A stretch of 64,000 bases of DNA from Arenibacter arenosicollis (lineage in GTDB: Bacteria; Bacteroidota; Bacteroidia; Flavobacteriales; Flavobacteriaceae): NCBI RefSeq assembly GCF_014397245.1, contig NZ_JACLHY010000002.1, positions 124,001 to 188,000 of the forward strand, given 5' to 3'. Positions 54,033-63,192 of this stretch are shown piece by piece. The notes under the pieces are model-generated. The model had not been told where the DNA came from. It saw nothing but the letters and a program-made list of their open reading frames with translations, and did not search any database. The position numbers and the translations under genes were made by a program. Position 1 is the stretch's first letter, and each line of letters starts with the position of its first letter.

Positions 54033-55010
54033 TTACTTCTTTCGATCTACCACATAGTTCACCATAAGTTCCAGTGAACTCCTATATTCTGAATCTGGGT
54101 AGGTCGCCAATAAGGCCAATGCCTCCTCCTTATAGGCGAGCATCTTTTTCACGGCATATTCAAGGCCACCGTTCTCTTTTACAAAGGCAATAACTTCCTT
54201 GACTCGTTTTTTATCCTTGTTGTGATTCTTAATAGAATTGATCAACCACTTTTTTTCTGCCTTATAACATTTGTTGAGTACAAAAATCAAGGGCAAGGTC
54301 ATTTTTTGTTCCTTAATATCTATACCAGTAGGTTTGCCAATCCTCTCTTCCCCGTAATCGAACAAATCATCCTTAATTTGAAAGGCCATCCCTATTAACT
54401 CACCAAATTTCCTGAAAGTCTCCACATCTGTGGAGTCGGGCTTAACAGAACAAGCGCCCAAACTACAACAAGCAGCAATTAGGGTTGCGGTTTTCTGCCT
54501 TATAATATCGTAATACACCTCCTCGGTAATATCCAGTCGCCTGGCTTTTTCTATTTGCAGCAATTCTCCCTCACTCATTTCACGTACAGCGACGGAAATA
54601 ATTTTAAGAAGATCAAAATCTCCGTTATCTATGGACAACAGTAGCCCTTTGGAAAGCAAATAATCCCCTACCAAAACGGCGATTTTGTTTTTCCACAAAG
54701 CATTTACCGAAAAAAAGCCTCGACGTTTATTACTATCATCTACCACATCATCATGGACCAGGGTAGCGGTATGTATCAATTCTATAACCGACGCCCCTCT
54801 ATAAGTCCTTTCGTTGACCTGTCCGTTGTTCAGAAGTTTGGCGGTAAGAAATACAAACATGGGCCGCATCTGCTTCCCTTTTCGGTTAACGATATAGTAA
54901 GTGATTCTATTTAATAGCGCAACCTTGGAAGACATGGATTCATAAAACTTTTTTTCAAAAAGTTCCATTTCCTGATTAATCGGTTCCTTTATTTGGGATA
55001 CAATTTTCAA
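54033..55010 (-). CDS. Polyprenyl synthetase
   Basis: A 325-residue all-helical trans-prenyltransferase making a long isoprenoid diphosphate, probably the menaquinone side chain. The first aspartate-rich motif is DDVVDDSNKRRG near residue 87. The second, DDLFDYG, lies near residue 213. GKQMRPMFVFLTAKLL near residue 48 is the isopentenyl-diphosphate segment. Chain length cannot be told from the sequence alone. Confidence 0.94.
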   Translation of the reverse strand: MKIVSQIKEPINQEMELFEKKFYESMSSKVALLNRITYYIVNRKGKQMRPMFVFLTAKLLNNGQVNERTYRGASVIELIHTATLVHDDVVDDSNKRRGFFSVNALWKNKIAVLVGDYLLSKGLLLSIDNGDFDLLKIISVAVREMSEGELLQIEKARRLDITEEVYYDIIRQKTATLIAACCSLGACSVKPDSTDVETFRKFGELIGMAFQIKDDLFDYGEERIGKPTGIDIKEQKMTLPLIFVLNKCYKAEKKWLINSIKNHNKDKKRVKEVIAFVKENGGLEYAVKKMLAYKEEALALLATYPDSEYRSSLELMVNYVVDRKK

Positions 55011-55179
55011 CGGATAGATTAGGCTGTTTTGGATTGCTTGTTCTGTTGCGTAAAATTAGGCAAAAAAACATAGTAATCACCAGCCAATAATGGTAATGTG
55101 ACCGTAATTTATAGATTTCAGCGAATTTGTGTTTGGAAATAGAATCCACCTTGCCCGCAGGCCTTTGGACACAGTCTAT

Positions 55180-56226
55180 TTAGGATTTATTTGCCAATTG
55201 TCCACAGGCAGCGTCAATATCCTTGCCCCTAGAACGCCTTACCGTAACGGTAATGCCATTTCTCTCCAAGGTACTAACGTACATTTCGATGGCAGCATTT
55301 TTTGCCTGTTGAAATTCCCCGTCATCAATAGGGTTGTATTCAATTAGATTAACCTTGGAAGGGGCAAACCTGCAGAAATCTACCAAAGCATTTGCATCAT
55401 TTTGGGTATCGTTAATACCATCCCAAACGACGTATTCATACGTTATCCTACTCTTGGTTTTTAGATACCAATACTCAAGTGACTCGCGAAGGTCGGCCAA
55501 AGTAAATTTCGCATTAAATGGCATAATGGATGTCCGGATTTCATCAATAGCGGAATGCAGGGATACCGCCAACTTAAACTTCACCTGCTCATCTGCCATT
55601 TTTCGTATCATCTTTGGCACTCCCGAGGTAGACACAATAATACGTTTAGGTGACATCCCCAAACCTTCCGGTGAAGTAATCTTATCTATGGCCTTAAGTA
55701 CATTGTTATAATTCATTAATGGCTCTCCCATGCCCATAAAAACAATATTGCTCAATGGACGATCAAAATACAGCCTACTTTCATTATCAATGGCCACCAC
55801 TTGGTCATAAATCTCATCCGGATTTAAGTTCCGCATCCGCTTTAGCCGGGCTGTGGCACAAAATTTACAATCCAAACTACAACCTACCTGACTGGAGACG
55901 CAGGCGGTGGTCCTGGTTTTGGTCGGAATCAAAACGGATTCCACAATAAGATCATCGTGTAGACGAACGGCATTTTTAATGGTTCCGTCACTACTGCGTT
56001 GCATTTGATCTACCTTTATGTGGTTAATCACAAAATTATCCTCCAGCATTTGCCTTGTTTCCTTAGAGATATTGGTCATATCCTCGAAGGTATGGGCCGA
56101 TTTTTGCCACAACCATTCATAGACCTGATTACCCCTAAAGGCTTTGTCACCTTGGGTTTCAAAGAACGACCTAAGCTGTTCTTTGGTAAATGCCCTTATA
56201 TCTCTTTTGTTTTTTGCGATTTCCAC
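55180..56226 (-). CDS. rlmN: 23S rRNA/tRNA (adenine-C2)-methyltransferase RlmN
   Basis: A 348-residue radical SAM methyltransferase modifying A2503 of 23S rRNA and A37 of some tRNAs. It has the CxxxCxxC cluster in VGCSLDCKFCATA near residue 117, FMGMGEPLMNYNN near residue 166, and the C-terminal catalytic Cys in DAACGQL that forms the methyl-intermediate with a second Cys. Normal length. Confidence 0.96.
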   Translation of the reverse strand: MEIAKNKRDIRAFTKEQLRSFFETQGDKAFRGNQVYEWLWQKSAHTFEDMTNISKETRQMLEDNFVINHIKVDQMQRSSDGTIKNAVRLHDDLIVESVLIPTKTRTTACVSSQVGCSLDCKFCATARLKRMRNLNPDEIYDQVVAIDNESRLYFDRPLSNIVFMGMGEPLMNYNNVLKAIDKITSPEGLGMSPKRIIVSTSGVPKMIRKMADEQVKFKLAVSLHSAIDEIRTSIMPFNAKFTLADLRESLEYWYLKTKSRITYEYVVWDGINDTQNDANALVDFCRFAPSKVNLIEYNPIDDGEFQQAKNAAIEMYVSTLERNGITVTVRRSRGKDIDAACGQLANKS

Positions 56227-56253
56227 TTCCTAAAGATAATTGATTCTATAAAA

Positions 56254-56296
56254 AAATCCCGCCAATACAGATTTATCTGTGATACTGGCGGGATTT
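56254..56296 (-). terminator. Terminator after queA
   Basis: An 11-bp stem (56254-56264 with 56286-56296) surrounds a second 6-bp hairpin (56267-56272 with 56275-56280). It lies 18 bases beyond the queA stop and before the rlmN start, so rlmN likely has its own promoter. Confidence 0.75.
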
Positions 56297-56314
56297 AAAT
56301 ATTATTTTGGATAC

Positions 56315-57364
56315 CTATATAATCAACATGGCATCACCGTAAGAATAAAATTTATATCCTTCCAAAATTGCTTCCTTATACGCCTTCTTCATTAAGTCAT
56401 GCCCCATGAAGGCCGAAACCATCATTAATAGGGTAGATTTCGGTAAGTGAAAATTGGTCACCATCGCATTTGCAATACTAAAATCGTATGGAGGGAAAAC
56501 AAACTTGTTTGTCCAACCGTCAAACGTATTTAGTGTCTGTTGGGAAGATACTGCACTTTCCAAAGCCCTCATAGCGGTAGTACCTACGGCACATATTCTA
56601 CGTTTCTTAACTTTAGCCGAATTCACAATTTCGGTTGCCTTTTCATCGATAATCAATTCTTCACTATCCATCTTGTGCTTGGAAAGATCTTCTACTTCCA
56701 CAGGATTAAAAGTCCCAAGACCAACATGCAAGGTTACCTCCGCAAAGTCGATTCCTTTGATCTCCAATCTCTTCAACAAATGTTTGGAAAAATGCAAACC
56801 GGCCGTAGGGGCAGCTACTGCACCCTCATGCTTGGCATAAATGGTTTGATATCTTTTTTCATCCTCGGCCTCTACCTTTCGCTTAATATATTTAGGCAAA
56901 GGAGTTTCTCCAAGTTCTTTTAACTTTCTTCTAAAATCGGTGTAAGAACCATCGTAAAGGAACCTTAATGTTCTTCCTCTAGAGGTTGTATTGTCTATTA
57001 CCTCGGCAACCAAAGTTTCATCATCACCGAAATAAAGTTTATTTCCAATTCTTATTTTACGAGCAGGATCTACCAAAACATCCCAAAGACGTTGCTCCTC
57101 ATTTAATTCACGCAATAAAAAAACCTCAATTCTGGCTCCTGTCTTTTCCTTATTACCGTATAATCTAGCGGGAAAAACCTTGGTGTTGTTAAGTACCATT
57201 ACATCGCCCTCATCAAAATAGTTTATAAGGTCCTTGAACATTTTGTGCTCAATTTTACCCGTTTCTCTATGAATGACCATTAATTTGGACTCATCTCTAT
57301 TCTCTGCTGGATACTCTGCCAATAATTCGTTTGGAAGTTCAAAATTGAAGTGCGATAATTTCAT
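56315..57364 (-). CDS. queA: S-adenosylmethionine:tRNA ribosyltransferase-isomerase
   Basis: A 349-residue enzyme that adds the ribosyl part of SAM to 7-aminomethyl-7-deazaguanine in tRNA to make epoxyqueuosine. It begins [21 protein letters not shown] and has [31 protein letters not shown], a [10 protein letters not shown] block and [16 protein letters not shown] near the end. Normal length. The ATG fits the N-terminal family start. Confidence 0.97.
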   Translation of the reverse strand: MKLSHFNFELPNELLAEYPAENRDESKLMVIHRETGKIEHKMFKDLINYFDEGDVMVLNNTKVFPARLYGNKEKTGARIEVFLLRELNEEQRLWDVLVDPARKIRIGNKLYFGDDETLVAEVIDNTTSRGRTLRFLYDGSYTDFRRKLKELGETPLPKYIKRKVEAEDEKRYQTIYAKHEGAVAAPTAGLHFSKHLLKRLEIKGIDFAEVTLHVGLGTFNPVEVEDLSKHKMDSEELIIDEKATEIVNSAKVKKRRICAVGTTAMRALESAVSSQQTLNTFDGWTNKFVFPPYDFSIANAMVTNFHLPKSTLLMMVSAFMGHDLMKKAYKEAILEGYKFYSYGDAMLII

Positions 57365-57460
57365 TTAGTATTTTCCTTAAATTTTAGATTCATGTTTAGC
57401 GGCTGCAAATATACGACGATGCAAGGGGCGATGTCAAGTAAAACCCCATTTAAATAAAAA

Positions 57461-58690
57461 TCAGACGGTTTGCACCTTAAATTTTAAATTTTTTATGTCC
57501 TCCCAAAAGTCAGGGTATGATTTGGAAACCACTTCCGCATCGTTGACAAACAGGGAAGTTTTTAAGGCAAGTGGAGCAAAAGCCATAGCCATTCTATGGT
57601 CGTTATACGTATCTATGGCGATTTCTTTTTTTACTTCTTTGGAAGGCTCCAGAGTCAGAGTTTTATCGGTCACCGATATAGGGGCACCCAACTTGGTCAA
57701 TTCTGTCTTTAAAGCTTCCAATCGGTCTGTTTCCTTAATTTTAAGGGTATGTAGACCAGTCATATGACAACCTACTCCCAAACCGAAACAAGTTACAGCA
57801 ATGGTTTGTGCTATATCAGGAGCATTTGCAAGCTCAAAATTAAAGGTGGTATTTAGTGGATTTGCCGTCTTTCTCAAGATAACCTGATGATCTTGAAAGC
57901 TTGTTTCAACTCCAAAATCCTTATATATTTCCTTAAGTACACTATCCCCTTGAAGGCTATTTCTGTTATAGGCCGTTAAAGAAATCTCCGTACCTATGGC
58001 GCACATTGCTACAATACTATAAAAATATGATGCAGAACTCCAATCCGATTCCACTACTTGAATAGATGGTTCAATTGTAGTTTTCGGCGATACCTTGATC
58101 GTATTCCCTTCAAAAGAACTGACCACCCCAATTTGCGAAAGCAGGCCCAAGGTCATTTTTATATAAGGCACCGAAGTAATTTTACCAACCAATTCCAATT
58201 CCAGGCCATTTTCAAGGCTTGGCGCTATTAAAAGTAATGCCGATATATATTGGCTACTAATATCTGCAGGTAGGCTTACCTTATGCTTCAACAGTTTTTT
58301 GCCCTTAATATTTATTGGCGGATAACCCTCATTATTCACATAATTGATTTCAGCACCCAAACTGCGCAATGCCTCTACCAATACTTTTATTGGTCTTTCG
58401 GTCATTCGTTTAGAACCTGTTAGGGTAACTTCTTTATTTTCCTGTGAAGCAAAATAAGCTGTTAAAAAACGCATTGCCGTACCTGCATGGTGAATATCCA
58501 CTACCCCATTACTGATAAGCAACCCTTTTTGCATTACTTCTGCATCGTCTGAATTGGAAAGATTATTGATTTTTATGTTGGGAAACAAGGCCTGTAACAA
58601 CAACAACCTATTGGATTCACTTTTGGATCCCGTGATTTTTACTTCGGATTTTATTAAGGTTTGCGAAGGGGCAGATAAATGTAGCTTCAA
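57461..58690 (-). CDS. aroA: 3-phosphoshikimate 1-carboxyvinyltransferase (EPSP synthase)
   Basis: A 409-residue shikimate-pathway enzyme. N-terminal ITGSKSESNRLLLLQAL, HHAGTAMRFLTAYF near residue 83, ISSQYISALLL, and C-terminal KETDRLEALKTEL and DTYNDHRMAMAFAPLAL all fit. Phe follows Arg in AGTAMRF, where the E. coli enzyme has Pro. It precedes queA in the same direction with a 96-base gap. Confidence 0.96.
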   Translation of the reverse strand: MKLHLSAPSQTLIKSEVKITGSKSESNRLLLLQALFPNIKINNLSNSDDAEVMQKGLLISNGVVDIHHAGTAMRFLTAYFASQENKEVTLTGSKRMTERPIKVLVEALRSLGAEINYVNNEGYPPINIKGKKLLKHKVSLPADISSQYISALLLIAPSLENGLELELVGKITSVPYIKMTLGLLSQIGVVSSFEGNTIKVSPKTTIEPSIQVVESDWSSASYFYSIVAMCAIGTEISLTAYNRNSLQGDSVLKEIYKDFGVETSFQDHQVILRKTANPLNTTFNFELANAPDIAQTIAVTCFGLGVGCHMTGLHTLKIKETDRLEALKTELTKLGAPISVTDKTLTLEPSKEVKKEIAIDTYNDHRMAMAFAPLALKTSLFVNDAEVVSKSYPDFWEDIKNLKFKVQTV

Positions 58691-58770
58691 TTTATATGGT
58701 ATTTTTTAGACTTATTTGCTTAATTTTTTGTTTTTGAATGAACGCACAAAAACAAACGACAAATATAGCA

Positions 58771-59097
58771 CTATTTCAGCTTTTTATTGTTGTGGTGGCG
58801 ATCATGATCACGTTTGGTCTTAAGGTTTAATTTCTTATCAAAAGACTCCTGCAAGTTTATTCCGGTCTGATTGGCCAAACATAACACTACAAAAAGTACA
58901 TCTGCCAATTCTTCCCCTAGATCTTTATTCTTGTCCGACTCCTTTTCGCTTTGTTCACCATAACGCCTGGCTATAATACGGGCCACCTCCCCCACTTCCT
59001 CTGTAAGCTGGGCCATATTGGTAAGCTCGTTAAAATACCGTACCCCATGGGTCTTGATCCATTCGTCTACGGCTTCTTGTGCATTTTCTATATTCAT
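58771..59097 (-). CDS. MazG-like nucleotide pyrophosphohydrolase
   Basis: A 108-residue all-alpha NTP pyrophosphatase. The metal site is visible as EEVGEVARI (residues about 30-38) and later EELADVLFVVLC, the EExxE...ExxD pattern. Short single-domain members remove noncanonical nucleotides. Its start overlaps the dtd stop by one base, so it is translated with dtd. The charged middle (GEQSEKESDKNKDLG) is a family loop. Confidence 0.92.
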   Translation of the reverse strand: MNIENAQEAVDEWIKTHGVRYFNELTNMAQLTEEVGEVARIIARRYGEQSEKESDKNKDLGEELADVLFVVLCLANQTGINLQESFDKKLNLKTKRDHDRHHNNKKLK

Positions 59098-59549
59098 TAT
59101 TCCTTATTTTTTGTATCTATTTGTATGGTTACCGGTCCATCATTGAGTAGGGCAACTTTCATATCCGCCCCAAAAATACCAGTTCCCACTTTCTGTCCAA
59201 GATCCTTTTCCAATTGTGTTACAAAGCTTTCATATAGTGGGATCGCTATGGCTGGTTTTGCAGCTTTAATATAACTGGGCCTATTTCCTTTTTTTGTGGA
59301 GGCATGAAGCGTAAACTGACTTATCACCAAGGCCTGTCCTTTGACCTGAAGAAGGGACAAATTCATTACGTTCTGTGCATCATTAAAAATTCTCAGATTT
59401 GCAATCCTATTGGAAAGCCACTTTATATCCTCCTCGTTATCGGCCTCCTCGATCCCGAGAAAAATAAGTAGTCCGTTCGAAATTTCTGAAACTATTGTCT
59501 GATCCACCGTTACATTGGCCGTGGTTACCCTTTGTATCGTTGCACGCAT
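59097..59549 (-). CDS. dtd: D-aminoacyl-tRNA deacylase
   Basis: A 150-residue enzyme hydrolysing D-amino acids from mischarged tRNA. It starts MRATIQRVTTANVTVD and has the two conserved active-site motifs: SQFTLHA near residue 79 and the Gly-cisPro motif in NDGPVTIQID near the C terminus. One-base overlaps at both ends with rsgA and the MazG-like gene show a tight operon. Confidence 0.96.
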   Translation of the reverse strand: MRATIQRVTTANVTVDQTIVSEISNGLLIFLGIEEADNEEDIKWLSNRIANLRIFNDAQNVMNLSLLQVKGQALVISQFTLHASTKKGNRPSYIKAAKPAIAIPLYESFVTQLEKDLGQKVGTGIFGADMKVALLNDGPVTIQIDTKNKE

Positions 59550-60499
59550 TATTTTTCCCCGTAAATATCTACCCTATAGTGCTCTTGTTCCCCACTTATC
59601 ATCTGCACATAACTTTTATATCGGCTCCAAGCCACCTCATTATTGTCCAAGGCCTCTTTTACCGCACAATGAGGCTCGTCCAAATGCAGGCAATTATTAA
59701 ACTTGCACTCGCCTTTCAACTTAAAAAATTCAGGAAAATAATCCCCTATTTCTTCCTTTTCCATATCTACTATCCCGAACCCTTTGATACCAGGGGTATC
59801 AATTATTTTTGCTCCGAATTCCAAATCGAACATTTCTGCGAAAGTTGTAGTATGTTGACCCTGCATATGTTGGGAGGAAATATTTTTTGTCTTTAGATCC
59901 AATTGTGGCTCTATGGCATTGACCAAAGTAGATTTACCCACTCCGGAATGCCCAGAAAACATACTTGTTTTACCCACCATCAATTCCTTTACCTGATCCA
60001 CATTTTTTCCGGTTTTGGCAGATATCCCGATACAGGTGTATCCAACCTCCCTATATAGGTTTGCTAAATACTTAATCTCATCCAGTTCCTCCTCACTATA
60101 AGTATCTATTTTATTAAAAAGTAAAACAGCAGGAATATGGTATGCCTCTGATGTCACCAAAAACCGGTCGATAAAACTCGTAAAAGTGGGTGGATTATTT
60201 AAGGTTACAATTAGGAAAACCTGATCCAAATTAGCCGCAATTATATGGGTTTGCTTTGATAGGTTTACCGATTTTCTAATAATGTAATTCTTCCTATCCT
60301 TAATTTCGGTAATAATGCCTTGAAAGTTCTCAGCAGCCCCATCTAGGTCAAACACCACCCTATCGCCAACGGATACAGGATTGGTACTCTTTATCCCCTT
60401 AAGGCGAAATTTCCCCTTAATCCGACATTCGTAAAAAGCTCCATCGCCAGTTTTTACGCTATACCAACTTCCAGTAGATTTATATACAGTTCCTTCCAT
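59549..60499 (-). CDS. rsgA: Small-subunit biogenesis GTPase RsgA
   Basis: A 316-residue circularly permuted GTPase for late 30S assembly. An N-terminal OB-fold (MEGTVYKSTGSWYSV) is followed by permuted G motifs: G4 NKID near residue 125, G1 GHSGVGKSTLVN near residue 180 and G3 DTPGIKGFG near residue 222. A zinc knuckle (CKFNNCLHLDEPHC) lies near residue 262. First gene of the rsgA-dtd-MazG-aroA run. Confidence 0.96.
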   Translation of the reverse strand: MEGTVYKSTGSWYSVKTGDGAFYECRIKGKFRLKGIKSTNPVSVGDRVVFDLDGAAENFQGIITEIKDRKNYIIRKSVNLSKQTHIIAANLDQVFLIVTLNNPPTFTSFIDRFLVTSEAYHIPAVLLFNKIDTYSEEELDEIKYLANLYREVGYTCIGISAKTGKNVDQVKELMVGKTSMFSGHSGVGKSTLVNAIEPQLDLKTKNISSQHMQGQHTTTFAEMFDLEFGAKIIDTPGIKGFGIVDMEKEEIGDYFPEFFKLKGECKFNNCLHLDEPHCAVKEALDNNEVAWSRYKSYVQMISGEQEHYRVDIYGEK

Positions 60500-60604
60500 T
60501 AACGAGTTCTGACAGATTTACCTACAAAGAAACAACTTTAGTTTTATACTAGCTTTTAAAATTGATCGTTGTTAATCAATTATAAACCATAAAAAAACAC
60601 GAAA

Positions 60605-61045
60605 ATGAAAAAATTTATAATTATTACCTGCTTTGTTTTTGCTGCAGTTATGGAGGTTAATGCCCAACAATTTAAAGTGATCACCAGTGTAGAATCCATT
60701 GTTCCGAGTGGTCTGGGGAGATCTAGGATCATTAGCGCCACAGAGGACAGGGATTACAAAGAGTTTACCAGTGAACAAACCGATGAAGATAACAGTAGAA
60801 ATAAATCTGACCGCGGTGATATTCGGGTGAAGAATTTTGAAGAAACCAAGCTTTTGAATTTTTACAATATTGGGGGAATTAGATTCCAAAATATTGCTGC
60901 CAATGACGCTTTGATATCATCAAAAATTAATGCCATGGTGGCCGAAGGATGGGAACTGGCCTTTGTTACCAGCGCAGTTGAAAGCGATAGTGGCAAGGAT
61001 GATGGCCAAGGAATTTTTATAACACGTTACATATTTAAGAAGTAA
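60605..61045 (+). CDS. Exported protein of unknown function
   Basis: A 146-residue protein with a signal peptide ending VNAQQ. The mature part is polar and charged in the middle (SEQTDEDNSRNKSDRGD). It ends in NAMVAEGWELAFVTSAVES and FITRYIFKK, a pattern resembling small DUF4177-like folds with a GWEL motif. No function can be assigned. It is divergent from rsgA. Confidence 0.6.
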   Translation: MKKFIIITCFVFAAVMEVNAQQFKVITSVESIVPSGLGRSRIISATEDRDYKEFTSEQTDEDNSRNKSDRGDIRVKNFEETKLLNFYNIGGIRFQNIAANDALISSKINAMVAEGWELAFVTSAVESDSGKDDGQGIFITRYIFKK

Positions 61046-61063
61046 TCTTCTAGGTCAACAAAA

Positions 61064-61101
61064 AAACACTGAATCCCGCCAAATGGATGGATTCAGTGTT
61101 T
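61064..61101. terminator. Terminator between convergent genes
   Basis: A 13-bp stem, 61064-61076 with 61089-61101, has a 12-base loop. On the minus strand it is followed by TTTTTTT-like sequence, so it mainly ends the GIN-domain gene but could also act on the plus-strand gene. Confidence 0.75.
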
Positions 61102-61122
61102 GCAGTCCTATTTAAGGATATA

Positions 61123-61800
61123 CTATTCCATAATTTTCACTCTTCCTCCAGCAAACGTATTCTTATTTACCTCTTTTGGATTTCCATAAACAAAAACATC
61201 CCCACCTGCTTTTATATTAATATCTATTGCATCCGAAGCAAATATTGCAGCCTCACCGGCAGCGGTTATTTTAACTCTGGCCTTCTGACTAAGAAGTGGT
61301 TTCCCCTCAAAAACTCCTCCCGTATTTAGGACGACCTCTTGATTTATAGTCTTGCCAGATGCCTCAACATTACCGCCAGTTACACATCGTACGATCAATT
61401 GATGCACATCAAGTCCTATTTTTATTTTGGCACCTTCTTGGGTCTTTAATTCTATCTTTTCTTGGCTTAAGGTTTCGTTGACCGTAATTCTTGCGCCCTC
61501 ATTCCCATCAATTAAGTCTATATTATTAAAATACACCTCTACAAAGGTATTTTCCCCGTGAAACTTTTTATCCAGTTCCATTTTTATCTTAAGAACTCCA
61601 TTCTTATTTACAATTTGTATATCATCAACATTGTCCCCTTTTACCAAAACCTTATTTTCATCCGATTTAATAAGGTTAACTTCTATTAAATCATAAACTT
61701 TCACTTCATTAAAATCACCCACGGATTTATCAATTGTTCTTTGCGAAAACCCTATGAGTGATAGGCAAAGGAATCCTATTAGCAAAACATTTTTCATCAT
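61123..61800 (-). CDS. Exported GIN-domain (DUF2807) protein
   Basis: A 225-residue protein; the tandem ATG codons at 61800 and 61797 lie just before a signal peptide (NVLLIGFLCLSLIGFSQR). The frame extends 33 codons further, but those residues would precede the signal and were left out. The mature part is a beta-helix-like DUF2807 domain: VYDLIEVNLIKSDENKVLVKG, EGARITVN, QEGAKIKIGLDV, ITAAGEAAIF and AGGDVFVYG. Such domains are proposed adhesin heads or envelope proteins in Bacteroidota. Specific role unknown. Confidence 0.82.
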   Translation of the reverse strand: MMKNVLLIGFLCLSLIGFSQRTIDKSVGDFNEVKVYDLIEVNLIKSDENKVLVKGDNVDDIQIVNKNGVLKIKMELDKKFHGENTFVEVYFNNIDLIDGNEGARITVNETLSQEKIELKTQEGAKIKIGLDVHQLIVRCVTGGNVEASGKTINQEVVLNTGGVFEGKPLLSQKARVKITAAGEAAIFASDAIDINIKAGGDVFVYGNPKEVNKNTFAGGRVKIME

Positions 61801-62052
61801 CCTTAAATTTTTGTTATTTAATTTTTCCATTAAAATTTGGGGAAACATCAGACTATTCAATCTACTTATTTTCTTGGCAAAGATGAAACAAAAGTCCATT
61901 TGTTACACTTATTTAATGAAACAATTAACTTTTTAACAGAGCAACAAACAAATTTCTGCACTAAGCCCGAGAATATCTTTGCAAGTCCAAGACTTTAATT
62001 TTTCCAGGCGACCTATCTACATCCAATGTAAAAGTACAATGCATTTAACAAA

Positions 62053-62078
62053 AAAACCACGCCATTAGGCGTGGTTTT
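62053..62078 (-). terminator. Terminator after the DAHP synthase gene
   Basis: An 11-bp perfect stem (62053-62063 with 62068-62078) has a 4-base loop and is followed on the minus strand by TTTTT. It lies 22 bases past the stop codon. Confidence 0.85.
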
Positions 62079-62100
62079 AACGGTCAACCAATAAAATAGT

Positions 62101-63183
62101 TTATGAGTTTATTATTTTCTCTTGGTGATTAATGGATTCTTGGTGAATTGCCTTAAACATTTTTAAAACAAATTCCTCACTTAAACCCTTAGCTTCACCT
62201 TCCAAAATCATATTACCCAAAATAGCATTCCAGCGATTGCTTTGCAATACGGCAACGTTTTTCTGCTTTTTTAGGGCACCAATGGCATCGGATATTTTCA
62301 TTCTCTTCCCGAGCATTTCGATTAACTGGCTATCAAGAACATCTATTTGCGCTCTTAGGTTACTAAGTTCAGCATTATACCCTGCCTCTGTATCAGATTC
62401 TTTTCTAATTTTCAAATCTCTCATAATCTGGATCAATTTGGCTGGAGTTACCTGTTGGGCAGCATCACTCCACGCATTGTCCGGATCAAAATGAGTCTCA
62501 ATCATTAAACCATCAAAATTAAGATCCAAGGCGGTTTGGGAAACATCAAAAATCATTTCCCTATTTCCTGTAATGTGCGAAGGATCATTAATTAAAGGTA
62601 AATCCGGAAATTTATTTTGAAATTCAATGGCCAATTGCCATTCAGGGATGTTCCTATATTTTGTTTTTTCATATGTAGAGAAACCTCTATGTATGGCACC
62701 TAGATTTTTTATTCCAGCAGTATACAATCTTTCAATTCCACCAAGCCATAAAGCTAAATCGGGATTTACAGGATTCTTTACCAAAACAATCTTATCTGTT
62801 CCCTCTAGAGCATCTGCAATTTCTTGCATAATAAATGGACTAACCGTTGAACGGGCACCGATCCACAATAAATCTACGTCATGTTCCAATGCCAACTTTA
62901 CGTGAGCAGCATTAGCTACCTCAGTACAGGTTTTCATGCCGGTTTCCGCCTTAACTTTTTGCAACCACTTTAAACCTAAAGCTCCCACTCCTTCAAACAT
63001 TCCAGGACGTGTTCTTGGTTTCCAGATACCAGCACGATAGTAATTTACATCGGTATCTTTTAACTCATTGGCAATTCGAAGCACTTGCTCCTCTGTTTCC
63101 GCACTACAGGGCCCGGCAATTACTAACGGATGGTCCAATTTCATATCGTCCAACCATGTTCTCATTTGTTTTGAATTTTCCAT
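62101..63183 (-). CDS. Bifunctional DAHP synthase / chorismate mutase
   Basis: A 360-residue fusion. The first 265 residues are a type I-beta DAHP synthase: VIAGPCSAETEEQVL near residue 21, the YRAGIWKPRTRPG and IGARSTVSPF segments, and DPSHITGNRE near residue 200. The last about 85 residues are an AroQ-type chorismate mutase helix set (LRAQIDVLDSQLIEMLGKRMKISDAIG). The enzyme condenses erythrose 4-phosphate with phosphoenolpyruvate, and the mutase part makes prephenate. The fused mutase may also be the feedback sensor. It is 9 bases from tyrA on the same strand. Confidence 0.95.
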   Translation of the reverse strand: MENSKQMRTWLDDMKLDHPLVIAGPCSAETEEQVLRIANELKDTDVNYYRAGIWKPRTRPGMFEGVGALGLKWLQKVKAETGMKTCTEVANAAHVKLALEHDVDLLWIGARSTVSPFIMQEIADALEGTDKIVLVKNPVNPDLALWLGGIERLYTAGIKNLGAIHRGFSTYEKTKYRNIPEWQLAIEFQNKFPDLPLINDPSHITGNREMIFDVSQTALDLNFDGLMIETHFDPDNAWSDAAQQVTPAKLIQIMRDLKIRKESDTEAGYNAELSNLRAQIDVLDSQLIEMLGKRMKISDAIGALKKQKNVAVLQSNRWNAILGNMILEGEAKGLSEEFVLKMFKAIHQESINHQEKIINS

Positions 63184-63192
63184 TTCTATACT

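Noticed and set aside
57461-58690. EPSP synthase AGTAMRF variant as evidence of glyphosate insensitivity
   Set aside because: A single residue next to the Arg differs from the E. coli enzyme, and sensitivity cannot be judged from that; it is probably ordinary for the lineage.
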